From the NCBI GenBank assembly GCA_000827265.1, contig KN834756.1, forward strand, positions 964,385-1,028,384: a stretch of 64,000 bases of DNA, given 5' to 3'. Source of the stretch: Collybiopsis luxurians FD-317 M1. Lineage: Eukaryota; Basidiomycota; Agaricomycetes; Agaricales; Omphalotaceae. A model generated the notes under the pieces. It saw only the letters and a program-made list of their open reading frames with translations. It searched no databases and was not told where the DNA came from. Of the stretch, positions 1 to 11,409 are shown in pieces; position 1 is the first letter of the stretch, and each line of letters begins with the position of its first letter. Position numbers and translations under genes: made by a program.

Positions 1-510
1 TCCCAAATCTTGAGTTTGACTGCCTACCGATTGCATATGGCTGAGAACATTGCAAATGTCCCAAAGGTGTATCTCTAAGGTGTGATTGTTAGGTGAAGAT
101 TCTATTATCCCACTGCTGAGCAAAACATTGGAATAACCTTACCTACTACCATACTCCCAATTTTCAAGAATATCAGCTCCTTTCTTTGGATCTGGTTTGG
201 TTAGCTGCAGGCTGCAGCTTTGAGGTCCTTGGAATTTGCCAGGGGGATCCAACTCATCCAAGGAGCAGCCAGTGTTCTCCGAAAATACAATGCATCAGAT
301 GGACCTTGCATCAATGTGACCCACAACAGCATTGACACTGCTGAGAGGATGAGCGATATTGAGCAAGGTAGAGAGAGAGTGCAATAAATGGGGTTGAGTA
401 GCTTGAAGCTTTTGGAATACCAGTGGGGTTGCTTCCATTTCAGAGCTAAGATATGAAGAGAGTAAAATGATGTCAGTAGTAATACTATCGCTGAACAGCT
501 CGTCAGCCAT
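1..510 (-). pseudogene. OTT_1508-like deaminase-family gene, N-terminal part, cut by window edge
   Basis: Minus-strand reading from the ATG at 508-510 gives a protein that begins MADELFSDS. It resembles, over about 110 residues, the N-terminus of the gene at 17,795: both have a Leu/Ser-rich helix, then a 'STLL.I.H' stretch, then 'VN.V..'. An intron with GTAAGG donor and CCTTAG acceptor (75-142) falls at the matching place to the first intron of the 17.8 kb gene, which supports common descent. The catalytic part would lie beyond position 1. One in-frame TGA is present near 290. The family assignment comes only from similarity to the better copies in this window, so it is an inference. Confidence 0.5.
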
Positions 511-639
511 GTTCACTGAAATGTGGAGAGCTGAGGTGATGAATTGATTTGGGAACAGACCTGAATTTGGCCCAATGACTCGATCACATGTCAACTTGAA
601 AGGGCGCACAAAATTCAATAACTTGCGAAGCTTTGAGGG

Positions 640-3000
640 TATGCATATGAATTCCTAGACATAGACTACTGAGTACTACAGTAGAATAGCATCTCCATAC
701 TAGCCACTGTGTAGTGGCATTTTGAAGGCTAACTAGTCATGACAGAGTGGCAGGACCTGTGTTATTCTAAAGGGAACAATCATCCAGTATTTCTTGCACC
801 AAACGCACATGTTTACCAATCATATCATCAGAAAACCTCAAGTGCTGCAATGCACAGTCACTCCAGACCAACCCAAACTCAATTATGTGCTGGAGGTGCC
901 ATAGCATATGGATTCCGCAGTTGTGACCGTTAGACTGAAAGGGAACCTACAATGAAGGGAATGTATGGGAGCGTATCAAAAGGAATGTCATCAGATAACT
1001 CACTATCGAGTGAGGATCACAGTGCCATGTGGTAGTTGGATTATTTTGCAATTTCACTTCCTCTCCCCTTATGTGACCAAACACTTCAGTAAGCCACATT
1101 AAAACCTGCTTGATGTAAATTTCATTGCACATAAACTGAAAGTTGTAGTTACATACTAGCATTAAGTTCATATTTTTCCTCAATAGCAAAGGCTTTTGTT
1201 GGTTGTTGAAGCAAGTTTGACAAAGACTATCATAGATCTCAATTTGTTGGGTGCTAAAATTAATGTAGGCGGAATACCAGTGGGTGTTGTCCTCATTGAT
1301 CAGGATGAAGACATGATCCCATCCTGTAAGACCTTGAGCTTTCTGACTTGCAGTCAGTAAATTCCATTTGCCAGAAAGAATAGGCCCTTACCTCTGCAGC
1401 ACAACACCACCTTTGTATTTCCCTCTCATTTGCCATAGTTAAAATGCCTGACTTGGCGTAGAAACACTGATAATCCTCAAAAAGAAATTTGCTTGTGAAC
1501 CAAGTACTCAGTCCAAGGGTTGTCCAGGATTTAGAACACCACTTCACAACAAAGTAGTTTATCACCTTGTCATCTAGCCACTGGCCAATGCCTATCATTT
1601 GGAAGCTTCAATGAGGAATTTGTGGTAAAGTCACTTTTGCATTCTTTGTTATCGGTACACAAAACGAATCAGAAAAATTGCATAGAGTTTTATAAAGATA
1701 TGCACAAGCTTCATGATTGATCTGAGTATATCTGCCACCTTGTCTGGATGCACATCCAACATTTGGAACAGAGTACTCTCCATGTCAATTTTCATTTCGG
1801 TAATCCATGTTTGCAAACGATGAAGATTTTGAAGGGTAGAAGCTAGAAAATAATCCAAAGACAGAGTATGGTGATATTCAAGGCAAGAGGTGAAGTTATT
1901 CTCAATATCTGGGAGACAGCTAAGAAGGCTTGCCACAGTTCGCAACCCTTTGATCCGAAGCTGAAGCTCTGAATAGGAGTTTTTGTTCAGTCCATGTGAA
2001 GTGGGCCAAAGTCTTGGACAACTGTTGCCTCAATGTTGTGCAAGGTGGGCAGAAGGGCTACTGACAGAGAGGGAATATAGATCTGGGAGTGTGAAATGAG
2101 TGCATTCAGGTCTTTGAAATGGAGTACAGCGCAGCTCTGTGTCTTGCCAAAAGGGTAGCAGTCCACGAGAGTACACTGTCAGTGTATATCCATATGGTCA
2201 ACAAGAAAACCTTAGAGCCTCCAGAAAGCGTTGCGTAAAATTTGACTCGAGTCAGACAATGTCAAAGTCTTCACTCAAGTCATAAGTTCAGTCAGAGAAA
2301 TACCAACCGGAGGGATATAAATATCTTGCATTTGAAGATGTCCTTTGTTCCTTTGAAGAGCCATGTCGCATATGAAAGGTAAGGGCTGCTGTTCCAATGA
2401 GTCCTTATCACTCAGTATTCATATCTTTCAAAGCATTTCACTATGCACATCGCCGTTGCTCCAGGCTAAGAAGAAAGTGTTTTGAAAGATCCAGTTATGC
2501 ACCTAGAATGAACAAGCGATACACCAAAGTGCAAGTCCAAAGGAAATCAAGAATGAGTAACAGTGGGCTGCTGTTATAATTGAAAGATGGAAGTACTAAC
2601 TGCAGTTTCCAATGATCAGAGAGCAAGTCATCCTACATGGCTGGTTAGCTGATGTACATTTAGTTGTGTTGTCTGTGCACTTACCATGATCTTAGAAACA
2701 CCAACTCCACTGAGCACACTGTTTCAGCAGTATCCATACCCCTTCACCAGAAATTTGACATGTAAAGTTGCATATAGTGACCTGGCAGAGCTATTTTGAG
2801 CATTTGCTGGATAGATTCAAGTAGCTTGAGATTGAAAAGTCAGAAATGTAAATAGTACAAGCCATATGTTGTGTGACAAACAGATATTGTAGAAGGTCTT
2901 CTGCAAATTGTAAGAATAAGTAGCAGTCAATCAGCCTCTATCAAGACTTGTGCTCAGTAGAGACCAGTATGTGATGCAGAGGTTGTGTAGAGGGAAGTTC
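640..3000. other. Unassigned region with degraded minus-strand coding
   Basis: No gene can be assigned here. The longest plausible coding piece is on the minus strand at 1,649-1,945 (98 codons, rich in Leu and His, possibly helical), with related open fragments at 947-1,189 and 1,293-1,598 separated by stops. I do not recognise any of them. A copy of the dispersed motif GAGCACAAGTCTTGA lies on the minus strand at 2,941-2,962. Confidence 0.3.
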
Positions 3001-3008
3001 AGTGGCAT

Positions 3009-3105
3009 GGGACTTGTGGTTTCAGAGACATGAATAAGCACCTGAGGCATATGTACCTGTGCCTCTTGGGCACTTATTCATATGTCTTCTGAAACCACAA
3101 AGTCC
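3009..3105. repeat. Long imperfect hairpin (foldback)
   Basis: The left arm from 3,009 (GGGACTTGTGGTTTCAGA...) pairs with the right arm ending at 3,105 (...TCTGAAACCACAAAGTCC). The pairing continues inward through GACATGAATAAG / CTTATTCATATGTC and AGGCA / TGCCT, leaving a loop of about ten bases. Arms are about 45 nt with a few bulges. The outer right arm is followed at once by a second imperfect 18-bp copy of itself (3,106-3,123). It could be a small foldback transposon or a hairpin RNA precursor; nothing in the sequence decides between them. Confidence 0.6.
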
Positions 3106-4090
3106 TCTGAAACCACCAAATCCCTTCCCCAAGCTTTAAGTCTTGCTGAAGGTCCCTCTACATCATGAGCCCTCTTGTTTCCACTCGAGACTTTCCAGCT
3201 GACTCCTCCAATTGCCAAGGCTTTCATGCCATTATCAATAATAATGTCTTTATGTTTTTTGGCCTGAAGCCACATAATTTCCCCCAAATTCCTCCTAGAG
3301 ATGAGAGATGGAATCCTGGTGCCCATTTCTCAGATCCACTGAACTTTTATGTATTTAGTTGGTTTCAGCCTATACTGCCATTCCTAGGTTTTGCCCTGAG
3401 CTTGAACCCTTTCAAATCTCGCTTTTTGCAATGCCTCAATTTCTCTTCTGAGGCAATCCCAATTGAGAGACTTCCAAACAATACATATGCTTTGGAATGA
3501 TCTCTGCAGGCTCAATGGGATACACTTGAGCAGATACTTTGTGTTTTTTTGAGGGCCTGTCACACCCTCTCTCCCGCAGTTATTGACAAAGGGTTTCAAT
3601 TTTGGGCATACCCTTGTCAGTTTGGGTATTTGAGAGCTTGGCACAGGGAAGACATGGTAAGAAAAGTTTCCAGTAACTCTTGCTCAGCCTTTCTACCTCT
3701 AATTGCTGCAATATTGTTCATGCTCCACATCCTTCATCAGCATGAATCCAAATTCAATAAATTCATTAATTTCCCCCAATTTCCAGTTCCTGAGAACCCT
3801 TTCCTAAGTTCTCATCAGAATCAGGTCATTTGTTGGCGCAATGAGCCAATTAGCAGCAACTGGAACTTATGGGAGTGGCTTCAAGAGTGAACCGCAATTA
3901 GTGCAGAATTCTTAAATTATCTCAGTGAGATAGTTCAAATTCTGCCAGTCAGTGTCTTTATTGATGCCCAAAGCTCAGAAATTATGATGTTACTGCTAAC
4001 TTTTCTCAAAAATACAGGTTTGCCAGTTGCATTATATCTGGGCAATGTCAAAAACTGGTCATTCTGCTTGATCTCTCTGTATGCCCTTCC

Positions 4091-6006
4091 TCTCCCAGAC
4101 AAACCCCTGGTCCGAGATCTGAAAGATGCTCAGAGGCCCTACAATCCTCCGAACCAATTCCCTTCAGCTTCTCCTTCTCTTCCGTCCCAAAGCACTTTTC
4201 CTCCAAACCTATTCCCTTTGTCTTTGTCTTTGCCTTCTCCTTCTCCTCTGGTCCAAAGTGCTTTTCCTCCCAAGCCACCACTGCATCTTCCACGACTATC
4301 TGGTGGGCCCCAGCTCCATCGCAACAAAACAATGGAAAGCTTTTTCAAACAAAGAGCAGAGGCCCGAGTGCATGCTATTGCCTCTGAATCAACTAGGGAC
4401 TGCCAATCACATCTTGATTGTGAATGAAATACATTAAATAATCACTGTCCTGGACAGTCATCAGGATCTGCCAGGGTCTACTACTGGGTGCTTGATCAGG
4501 GTCATCGAGTCTGCACATCAGCTGGTAGAGGACATCAGAAAAGCATTTGGACCAGTTTCACTCCAAATCAATGTCGCTTTGACTCGGTTGCCAATGAATG
4601 GGATCTCTCTTCTGTCTTTGCTCCAGGTGAGGAAGCAAAGGTCAACAACTTTGACGACAAGGATGAGGATGAGTATGGATGGTCTCTGACTGTCCCGGTG
4701 GATGACCAGGAAATTCCTCTGCCTGAGGATGGTTCTGCTTTGGCTGAAGAATATTTAAGTTGCAACACCTCCTGTGCAAGTGACAACCAAAAGGTACCAT
4801 TCTTAGAGGGTATTGATGATGTGGTATCCCATCAATTTGGCTATATCCAGACTAATGACACCAAAAGACAGCTGTTCTCTGAAGGTGTTTGGAAAGATAT
4901 CATCAGGGCGCTGGGATATGGGCAGAAGTATATGCCTTCCCTTGAAGCTCTAGAGTCTTGAGCAGGCATCTGTGCATTCATCTCTGATCTCGAGTTGAAA
5001 ACAAAGGGTTTAAATACCCTTCCAAGTTCGAGCGATATGTCCCCAGAGAATGCCAATTGCACACCATCTTTCCAGTTCTTCAAAGTTTCTGCAGCGGTCA
5101 AGATCCCTCCATTGTTTTTAATAGAGCCTGTAGAAGAAGCTATAGATGATGCTTTGTATTGCCTGGCCCTCTACAGTGCCTCTGCCATTGTTGAGATGGC
5201 TTGTCGAGAAGCTGGACCAAAGATTTTGGATTTGACACTTCATCTCCTTTGCATGGGTGTCCCATTCAGAACATTAGTGGCTGATGCTGCTCCCCAGTCA
5301 GTCCTGCCACTGCCGTTGAACCGTCACACTACACCCTTTGGCTATTGCCCCTCCTCATATGTGTTCTATCTGGCCAATTTTGAAGCTTATGAGGCTCAAA
5401 GAAATGAATTTTTATAAAGTACTTGGGGCAGGGCAGCCCTCTGTGCTGGGCAGCTTCTCTGGAGACTAGCCTGCTTGGCTGCAAGCAACCAGGATGTGCT
5501 AGATGGTCTGACTGCAGCAGCTGTGCAAGGAGGAAGAACATCTTTTGTTATATGGGATACTACTTGTGCGCAGGCAATGTGGGATGATTCACTGACTGAA
5601 GAAGAAGAAATTAATCTTATCACTGGAACCTATGAAATTCCAACAGGTATGTTTTTCTTTCTGGCAATATGTCAATTTATATCCTGAGTCTTTTCTCAGG
5701 TCAGATAACCCATGCCAGTGAGGAGCAAGTCCAGCTAGTTTCATGGTGGCCAAGGCCTTCCACTTGGCAAGATTCAGGTCTGAATACAGGTTTTTAGTTT
5801 CATGATGCTGAAGAGTGGTACCAAACTCAGCTCAAAATGATTTGGATTTCTGAAGAGCCACTGCATCTTTACACTGACTTGAAATGGTGACAAAGTATCA
5901 AATTTGGCAACAAGAAGGGGTTGCATCTCATGAAACTGAATGATGAGATATCTGAGCAGTATCTGGACAAGACTTTCAATTTACACATTCAAATCAAAGC
6001 GTAGTG
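4091..6006 (+). pseudogene. Unknown Agaricomycete multicopy protein, degraded
   Basis: A Pro/Ser-rich N-terminal part (about 4,120-4,330) is followed by a charged segment, an acidic stretch (DDKDEDEYGW, about 4,660), and a long conserved-looking globular part (4,800-5,646). An intron with GTATGT donor and CTCAG acceptor (5,647-5,699) joins it in frame to a tail with the motif SWWPRPSTWQ. From memory this resembles a large family of uncharacterised mushroom proteins with a terminal 'SWWPKP..W' motif; I know no function for it. Stops interrupt the frame: TGA near 4,959, a TAA near 5,415, TAG near 5,793, and TGA near 5,887. It is best read as a decayed copy. The true start is uncertain. Confidence 0.45.
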
Positions 6007-6082
6007 TCACCAGGAACTGACTGTTCATGACCCAACACTGCCACATTTCCTCCACAAAGTAGGGGCTCTAGTATGTACTACA

Positions 6083-7020
6083 TTGCTTTCCTTACAATTC
6101 TGTACAGTCTTGCTACTCTCATACACAATGAATGATTATTTACAAATCTCAACTGACATTTTAAGCTATGCAAATATCAACTTTTCTTCTATACAATCCT
6201 CTCTAGCGCTACTAAATGTGAGCAATCTTTTGAGCCACTTCCAGTGCTTCCTTTCTAAAACAAGGTGTATATCATGCAGTTTAATACTTCATATATTAAT
6301 TGTGGAAAAAAATTATTTGGTTAATTTCCTTAACTTGTTCACTCATCATAACTCAATGACTTTTGAATTCACGATCTCTTCCCTCAACCACAGATTAATT
6401 CTTTTTGCTCATTGTTGAATAATGCACAGATGACAAGCCAGAACAAGGCCGCTGAAGGGATAGCTGAACAGCAGGAAGCTACAGAACATGAGCTGAAGTT
6501 GGCTCCGAAGAATCTAGGATATAAAAGATCGCACCAACCCAGTGATTCTGACCAACTGCATCTAATAAAATGAGTCAGATCGCTTATTGGATATGACTCC
6601 AAAAATAACACAGCTCCTGGTCCTGCCCACAATTCTCATCACTTTCAATTCGCATCGAATCTCTTCTCAAATCCTCAGAAATAGGACAGACAGTTAGCTG
6701 CTCCTGTATCTGTACAACATCCCAATCTATGGCATTGAGGACCCCAGATAAGGAAAGTATAATAATCTCTGCACCCTCCTCACCAGTCAAAGTCACCAGG
6801 ACTTGTCCAGACTTCTCAAACTATTCGTATGTGCCAGTTTGTAAGTAATTTCATTAACAAACTATAAACTCAAGCTTATGGACAATGAAATACAGCCAGA
6901 TTTAACTGACCTCCTGACCTGAGAGTACTAGAGAGAATTAGGCGTCTCAATGAAACACTAGACTGACCTCTGCCCAAGCTAGACTTCACTCACTCGAATA
7001 CAAGTCTGGGCTTTAATAGC
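6083..7020. other. Intergenic, nothing recognised
   Basis: AT-rich sequence with short open frames on both strands (6,083-6,418 plus; 6,584-6,796 minus). None shows a motif I recognise, and I see no promoter or repeat that I can support. Confidence 0.3.
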
Positions 7021-8790
7021 ATGGATCTTGGTTCTAGCTCAGAATTTGAGGGTGCTCATGCTCTATCGACAGTTGAAAAGAAGTTAAGCTCACAGACATG
7101 TCTTCCTCCACCAACAGCTTCCTTGCCCCCTCCTCATCATTCTACTTTACAGAGCTCCAGTAGCTCATCTCCATCCTCCTCTAATTCCCCACCTGTGCCA
7201 ATATCTGTACCTGAAGTAACTTGCTTGAAGGACTGTACAATATTCATTGACATATGGATGAGCAATGGACAAGAGACATCGGCACTTTATGTCAAAATTG
7301 CAAAGAGCATGGGAGCTCAGGTGAGTTCCAATCCTTCTATTCATCAAAATAGCTCAAGTTTCATCTCCTGTCTTTTCTAGATCATTAAGAGTCTTGTATT
7401 GGGTTGCACGCATCTTGTATTCACTTCAGGTTGGGAAACAACTGTCAAGAAATACTTGTTCATGTCATTGATCTTCACCTGTTGGTTTTGTTCATGTCGC
7501 TGACAACTTCATCGATTGACCTAGTGGGCTGGATGAAGCAAAGAGACTGACAGCAGTTGGGGCAGCCTGGTTAAGAGCTTATAGAATCATGGCCATGCAT
7601 GCTGACAAAAGAAAGTATGCTGTCGACATGGAGGAGTATTGGCCTAGCAAAATGTTCAATGACAGAGGAGAAAAGGTTAGATGTAAGGTAAGGTTATTTA
7701 TGCTTGGTAGTTTTTGCATATAATACTCATTCAATTGGTCTTTTATTCTGAAATTCATAGAGGACTATTCTGATATGAGCTCAATGGATGGCTTGGACTT
7801 TTGTATGTGATCTCTGTATTTCTTGACTTTCTTACCAGATAGATTGACTTCTTTCTACAGCTTTTATATGTGGTGATGACGAGGACCTAACACCCTTGGA
7901 ACAAGCGAGATTGAGGTGGAGTATGAAGGGTCATTACAAGCATCAGAAATCCTCAACACAATCTTAGAAAAATGTAACATGAAAGTTGTACTAGTATTCT
8001 ATATTCACTATGTATTCATCCTTTGAGCTGTTAAGCTGAGTCATCACATTTCCCTTGATCCCAGTGATCCAACATCTCTTGGTCCAACATCTTGTCCACT
8101 GAGCTCTGAGTCTCACTGGACCTGTTCAACAACTCACCGCAGGTTACTCACTGGTGATTGCTTCTCTTACACCTCTGGCAGCTATCTTTGCTTCTGGTCC
8201 AGTTTAGCTTTCACATACATGTTCTGTGAGTGAAGTTCCCCCTGTCATTAGCATAACAGCGAATAGTGATCTGTGCTCTACATTATGTTTAAGGGCATTG
8301 TGTGATAGCCATACTCTTATGTTTCTACTTTTCAAAAAATAACTGACTGTGTGCATAAACCTGATATTTTACTTTCAGGTTGATAAGCTATGTTCAAAAC
8401 AGTAAGCCGTTTCCAAATTTTGCCTTATTTTCAGTTTTCCATTGATTCATGTTGGCCATTCAGCCATCAGCAATGGCCAACGCTGCATTTAATTGTCTCC
8501 TTCTGCATTCATTACTTTCGCTTTCTCAGGTTCTCCTATCTTATTGTCTTTTGTCTTCTAACACACCCTCAGCACCATAACTTGACTATGATCTGTCTAC
8601 TCCACACTTCACCTTTTATGACTTGGATGCTGCTTTCGTTAGTCTGGACAAGCCGTTGACTGACTGCGAGACTGAAGATGAGGATCCAATGCATTTGGAG
8701 AACCAACTTCAGGATGAGTCAAGTGAGATATCATCAATCGTCATGAAGAAAAGGAAAAGGAGAGGACAGTGGGTTTTGAGCTCAGCCCAG
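7021..8790 (+). pseudogene. BRCT-domain protein gene remnant
   Basis: Exon 1 (7,021-7,320) encodes a Ser/Pro-rich linker, then the start of a BRCT fold (LKDCTIFIDIWMSNGQE...AKSMGAQ). An intron at 7,321-7,380 (GTGAGT...CTAG) leads to 'LGCTHLVFTSG', the usual BRCT strand with Thr-His before a hydrophobic pair. A later exon (about 7,526-7,687) gives 'VGAAWLRAYR', the conserved tryptophan helix of a BRCT repeat. The next intron is 7,688-7,760. A further piece (near 7,860-7,970) reads DEDLTPLEQARLRWS, and an acidic/basic tail is at 8,640-8,790. BRCT domains bind phosphoproteins in DNA-damage signalling. The exons between 7,440 and 7,525 do not join cleanly, so the gene is probably broken. Confidence 0.55.
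8085..8300. repeat. Dispersed repeat, copy 1 (partner at 13,290)
   Basis: Contains CATCTTGTCCACTGAGCTC..., TTTAGCTTTCACAT, and GTGCTCTACATTATG in the same order as related words at 13,300-13,590 (CATCTTGTCCATTGAGCTT, TTTAGCTTTCACAT, GTGCTCTGCATTGTG). The two copies are strongly diverged. No coding sequence or terminal repeat was found, so the repeat class is unknown. Confidence 0.45.
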
Positions 8791-9334
8791 ATATACTAGG
8801 TACTTAACTGGCGCCAAGATAGTGGATGCAACAAATTGCACAACATAAGGCAAGTCCAGAAGTTGGCCACAACTTGGGTCCATATAGCCCAGCAAAAGCT
8901 CAATACAAGTGCATTTTAAAGCTTCAAAATGCCCACTTAGTTCTCATTCTGAAACTCTAGCTATTTTCCCAAACTTTGAGTTTTTGAAAGCCACCGACAA
9001 ATCCCCTAAAATATGAGAAAGGTTTCACACTCGACTGATACCACCTCAGGAAGAAACAGTTTGGGGAGGAGGTACAGAAGAAGAGATACTGAGGCAGGCA
9101 ATGAGCGCAGATGGTTACAATTTGGTTTACCATTTTCCTAGTGCTGTCCAACAAAAGGTGAAGCCCTTTATTGTTCTGAATACCCATCAGCTAACTGATA
9201 GCCAGGAAGCGATGACAACTCTTCTCATTAACTATGGAAAGGCTGTCGACATTAAAGTTTGACCCACTGCAGACAAATTTCATAGGAATAATCCCAACTC
9301 CTATGTAGAGTGAGAGGGAGAAATAGCAGGCATT

Positions 9335-11160
9335 GTGCACTTGGTTAGATGTTGGCATGGGATAGAGAGATTGGTGAGCTCACAATTAAATTTTCAGTTT
9401 ACATGCCTGAATGATCCTTTAGGAACTGGACATGGTGATTTCAAGAGACTTCACCAAGTCGGGGAAAGCATTCAGTCAATGTACATGCTTGCTGACAGAG
9501 TTGCAAATCTTCTCAGAAAGCATCAACACATTTTTAAAGAGCATCAACCCTATACAATATTCTTGCCTGGAAGCGGCCAGAATTTGGGCTGAGGAAAAGT
9601 ATCCCTATGTCAAGATGCATCAGGAAAACTACCCTTGGCCCAGGTTAGCCAAGATATCCTGAGGCACCCCTGGGAGCTTTGGGTAGCCTGGGTAGCCTAG
9701 GCTATGGCCAAAATCCTAAAGACCTTTAAGCTCCCTGAGAGATTTCTGAAGTGTCTTTGAGGGCTCTCTAGGATTTTGACCTTAGCCTAGGCACCTCTGG
9801 GAGCTTTGGGTAGCCTGGGTAGCCTGGGCACCCTAGGCTATGGCCAAAATCCTAGAGACCTTCAAGCTCCCTGAGATATTTCTGAAGTATCTCTGAAATG
9901 TCTTTAAGGGGTCTCTGGGGGTCTCTGAGGGTCCCTGGAGATCCCTGGAGCAGAGATATTATAAATCATCCAAATCATCCAAAATTATATTACAAACACA
10001 TAGTGAAGTATTAATCTTTTGTAAATACACAAAAGGAACATATATTTAGCTGGGACTGTTTGCAGATTTTCACTTTTAAAACAGATCACATGATGTGCTC
10101 ACCGTGAACTGTCTACAATCAAAAAAATTTTCCCATAGTCAAAATATGTTTACTACCATTATAAACCATTGTACATATACTATATACATATGTATAGGGT
10201 CTGTACTATACTGATATACTGTGCTTGAGTATGTTAGCTTAATACAGTAATATAATAAACTATACTATGAAGTGTAGGTCTAGAATAGTAGGTAAGAAAC
10301 TACCATTTCATACAATATAGTGGAATACTATAGCTTAAAGGGTTAATATAGAGCTAGTATATGCAGTGTAAGATAGAGTAGTAAAAGAATAGAGTAAGAT
10401 ATATTATTATTTTAAATGTATTCTTTAAAGCCTCAGGGATTCCCAGGGCCACCCAGGGATTCCCAGAGATCATCAGGGAAGCCTCAGGCATTCTCAGAGA
10501 TCTTTATAGAAACCTCAGGCATCTTCAGGAGCCTTAGGAATTAGGGGGTGTCTCCTGACCACTCTGGCTGACCTGGGCAGCCCAGGCAGCCTGGGTGGCC
10601 TAGGCTTCCCTAGACTCTCTGAGACTAGCCACTGTTAGCCTGGGCATATGGAACTTTTTCCTGATGTGCTGGGTGCCTTTGATCTGCTGCTAATGGAAGG
10701 TCAAGCCATTATGTGGAATTGCATAACTCCTGACCACAAGGATGTCTGAGACCCAGAGGTGGCTTGGGCAGTGTTGGTTGTCCTCGGAAGAATCAAGTCA
10801 GGATGGCTTGTCTTCTAACAGTTGAATCTTAGAGTCCGATATCAGCCCGGGGATATCATGTGGCTTCGAGGAGCCATTCTAGATCGTGAGGTGGAAGTTT
10901 GGGAAGGGGAACAATGCATTTCCATTGCTCATTTTACCCACAAATCCTACTTCAAGGATCTAGGGCTGGTGTGCTCAACAGGTCCTGGGGTGTCACCCAT
11001 GGATTTTCAGTTGCCTCGCACAGGGTTCTCTTTGAATGTCACAGTACCTTTGCCTTCAACTCAGAGATCCATTAGTAGGAGAAGGAAAAGGGGTCATAAT
11101 GCTGAACAATGTTCTCCTTCTGGAAAAAGCAGACCTGATGATCATCAGAAAAAAAAGTAG
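9335..11160 (+). pseudogene. TET/JBP-like 2OG-Fe(II) dioxygenase relic, split by an inserted element
   Basis: The upstream part ends at '..EKYPYVKM' (9,617). Removing the inserted element at 9,618-10,666 and one 2-bp target copy continues the same frame as 'LGAFDLLLMEGQ', then 'TPDHKDV*DPEVAWAV' (10,710-10,770), 'LNLRVRYQPGDIMWLRG', and 'ISIAHFTHKS'. The H-x-D in HKD, the 'pGD..wlrG' strand, and the final 'SIAHFTH' strand fit the 2OG-Fe(II) fold as seen in fungal TET/JBP-type proteins, which oxidise 5-methylcytosine or thymine. The expected distal iron histidine appears as Asp-Arg (ILDRE), and the usual 2OG-binding Arg before ISIAHF is Cys. Stops are TGA (after HKDV) and TAA (before QLNLR). 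This copy should be inactive. Family assignment is from motif memory. Confidence 0.45.
9618..10666. mobile_element. Non-autonomous inverted-repeat element (family alpha), 1,049 bp
   Basis: The left end CATCAGGAAAACTACCCTTG and the right end ...GAACTTTTTCCTGATG form terminal inverted repeats. The flanking bases are TG on both sides (9,616-9,617 and 10,667-10,668), a 2-bp target duplication. Excision with one TG restores an open reading frame across the host gene, which confirms the boundaries. Inside, both ends are rich in short direct repeats such as CTGGGAGCTTTGGGTAGCCT and CAGGGATTCCCAGG, around an AT-rich core (about 9,960-10,430). There is no transposase. A 224-bp relative is at 47,952. 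Confidence 0.8.
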
Positions 11161-11409
11161 GAAGACAGCAAAGCTACAGTATAATGAATCATCCATCCCT
11201 AGCTCTCATTCAATTCCTTATTATCATTAGTAGTTAATAGCAAATCTATATCTATTTTGACAAATAGTAAGTGCAGAGATAAGTAGAGATATGTTGAAAA
11301 TAGTGAAAACAACATAAATGGAAATTTAATATTTAATATTGATAGAATTACAACTGGACTGGTGATGAAGCACCGTGCTTATATATGAACCACCTGTCTC
11401 ATATCTGTT

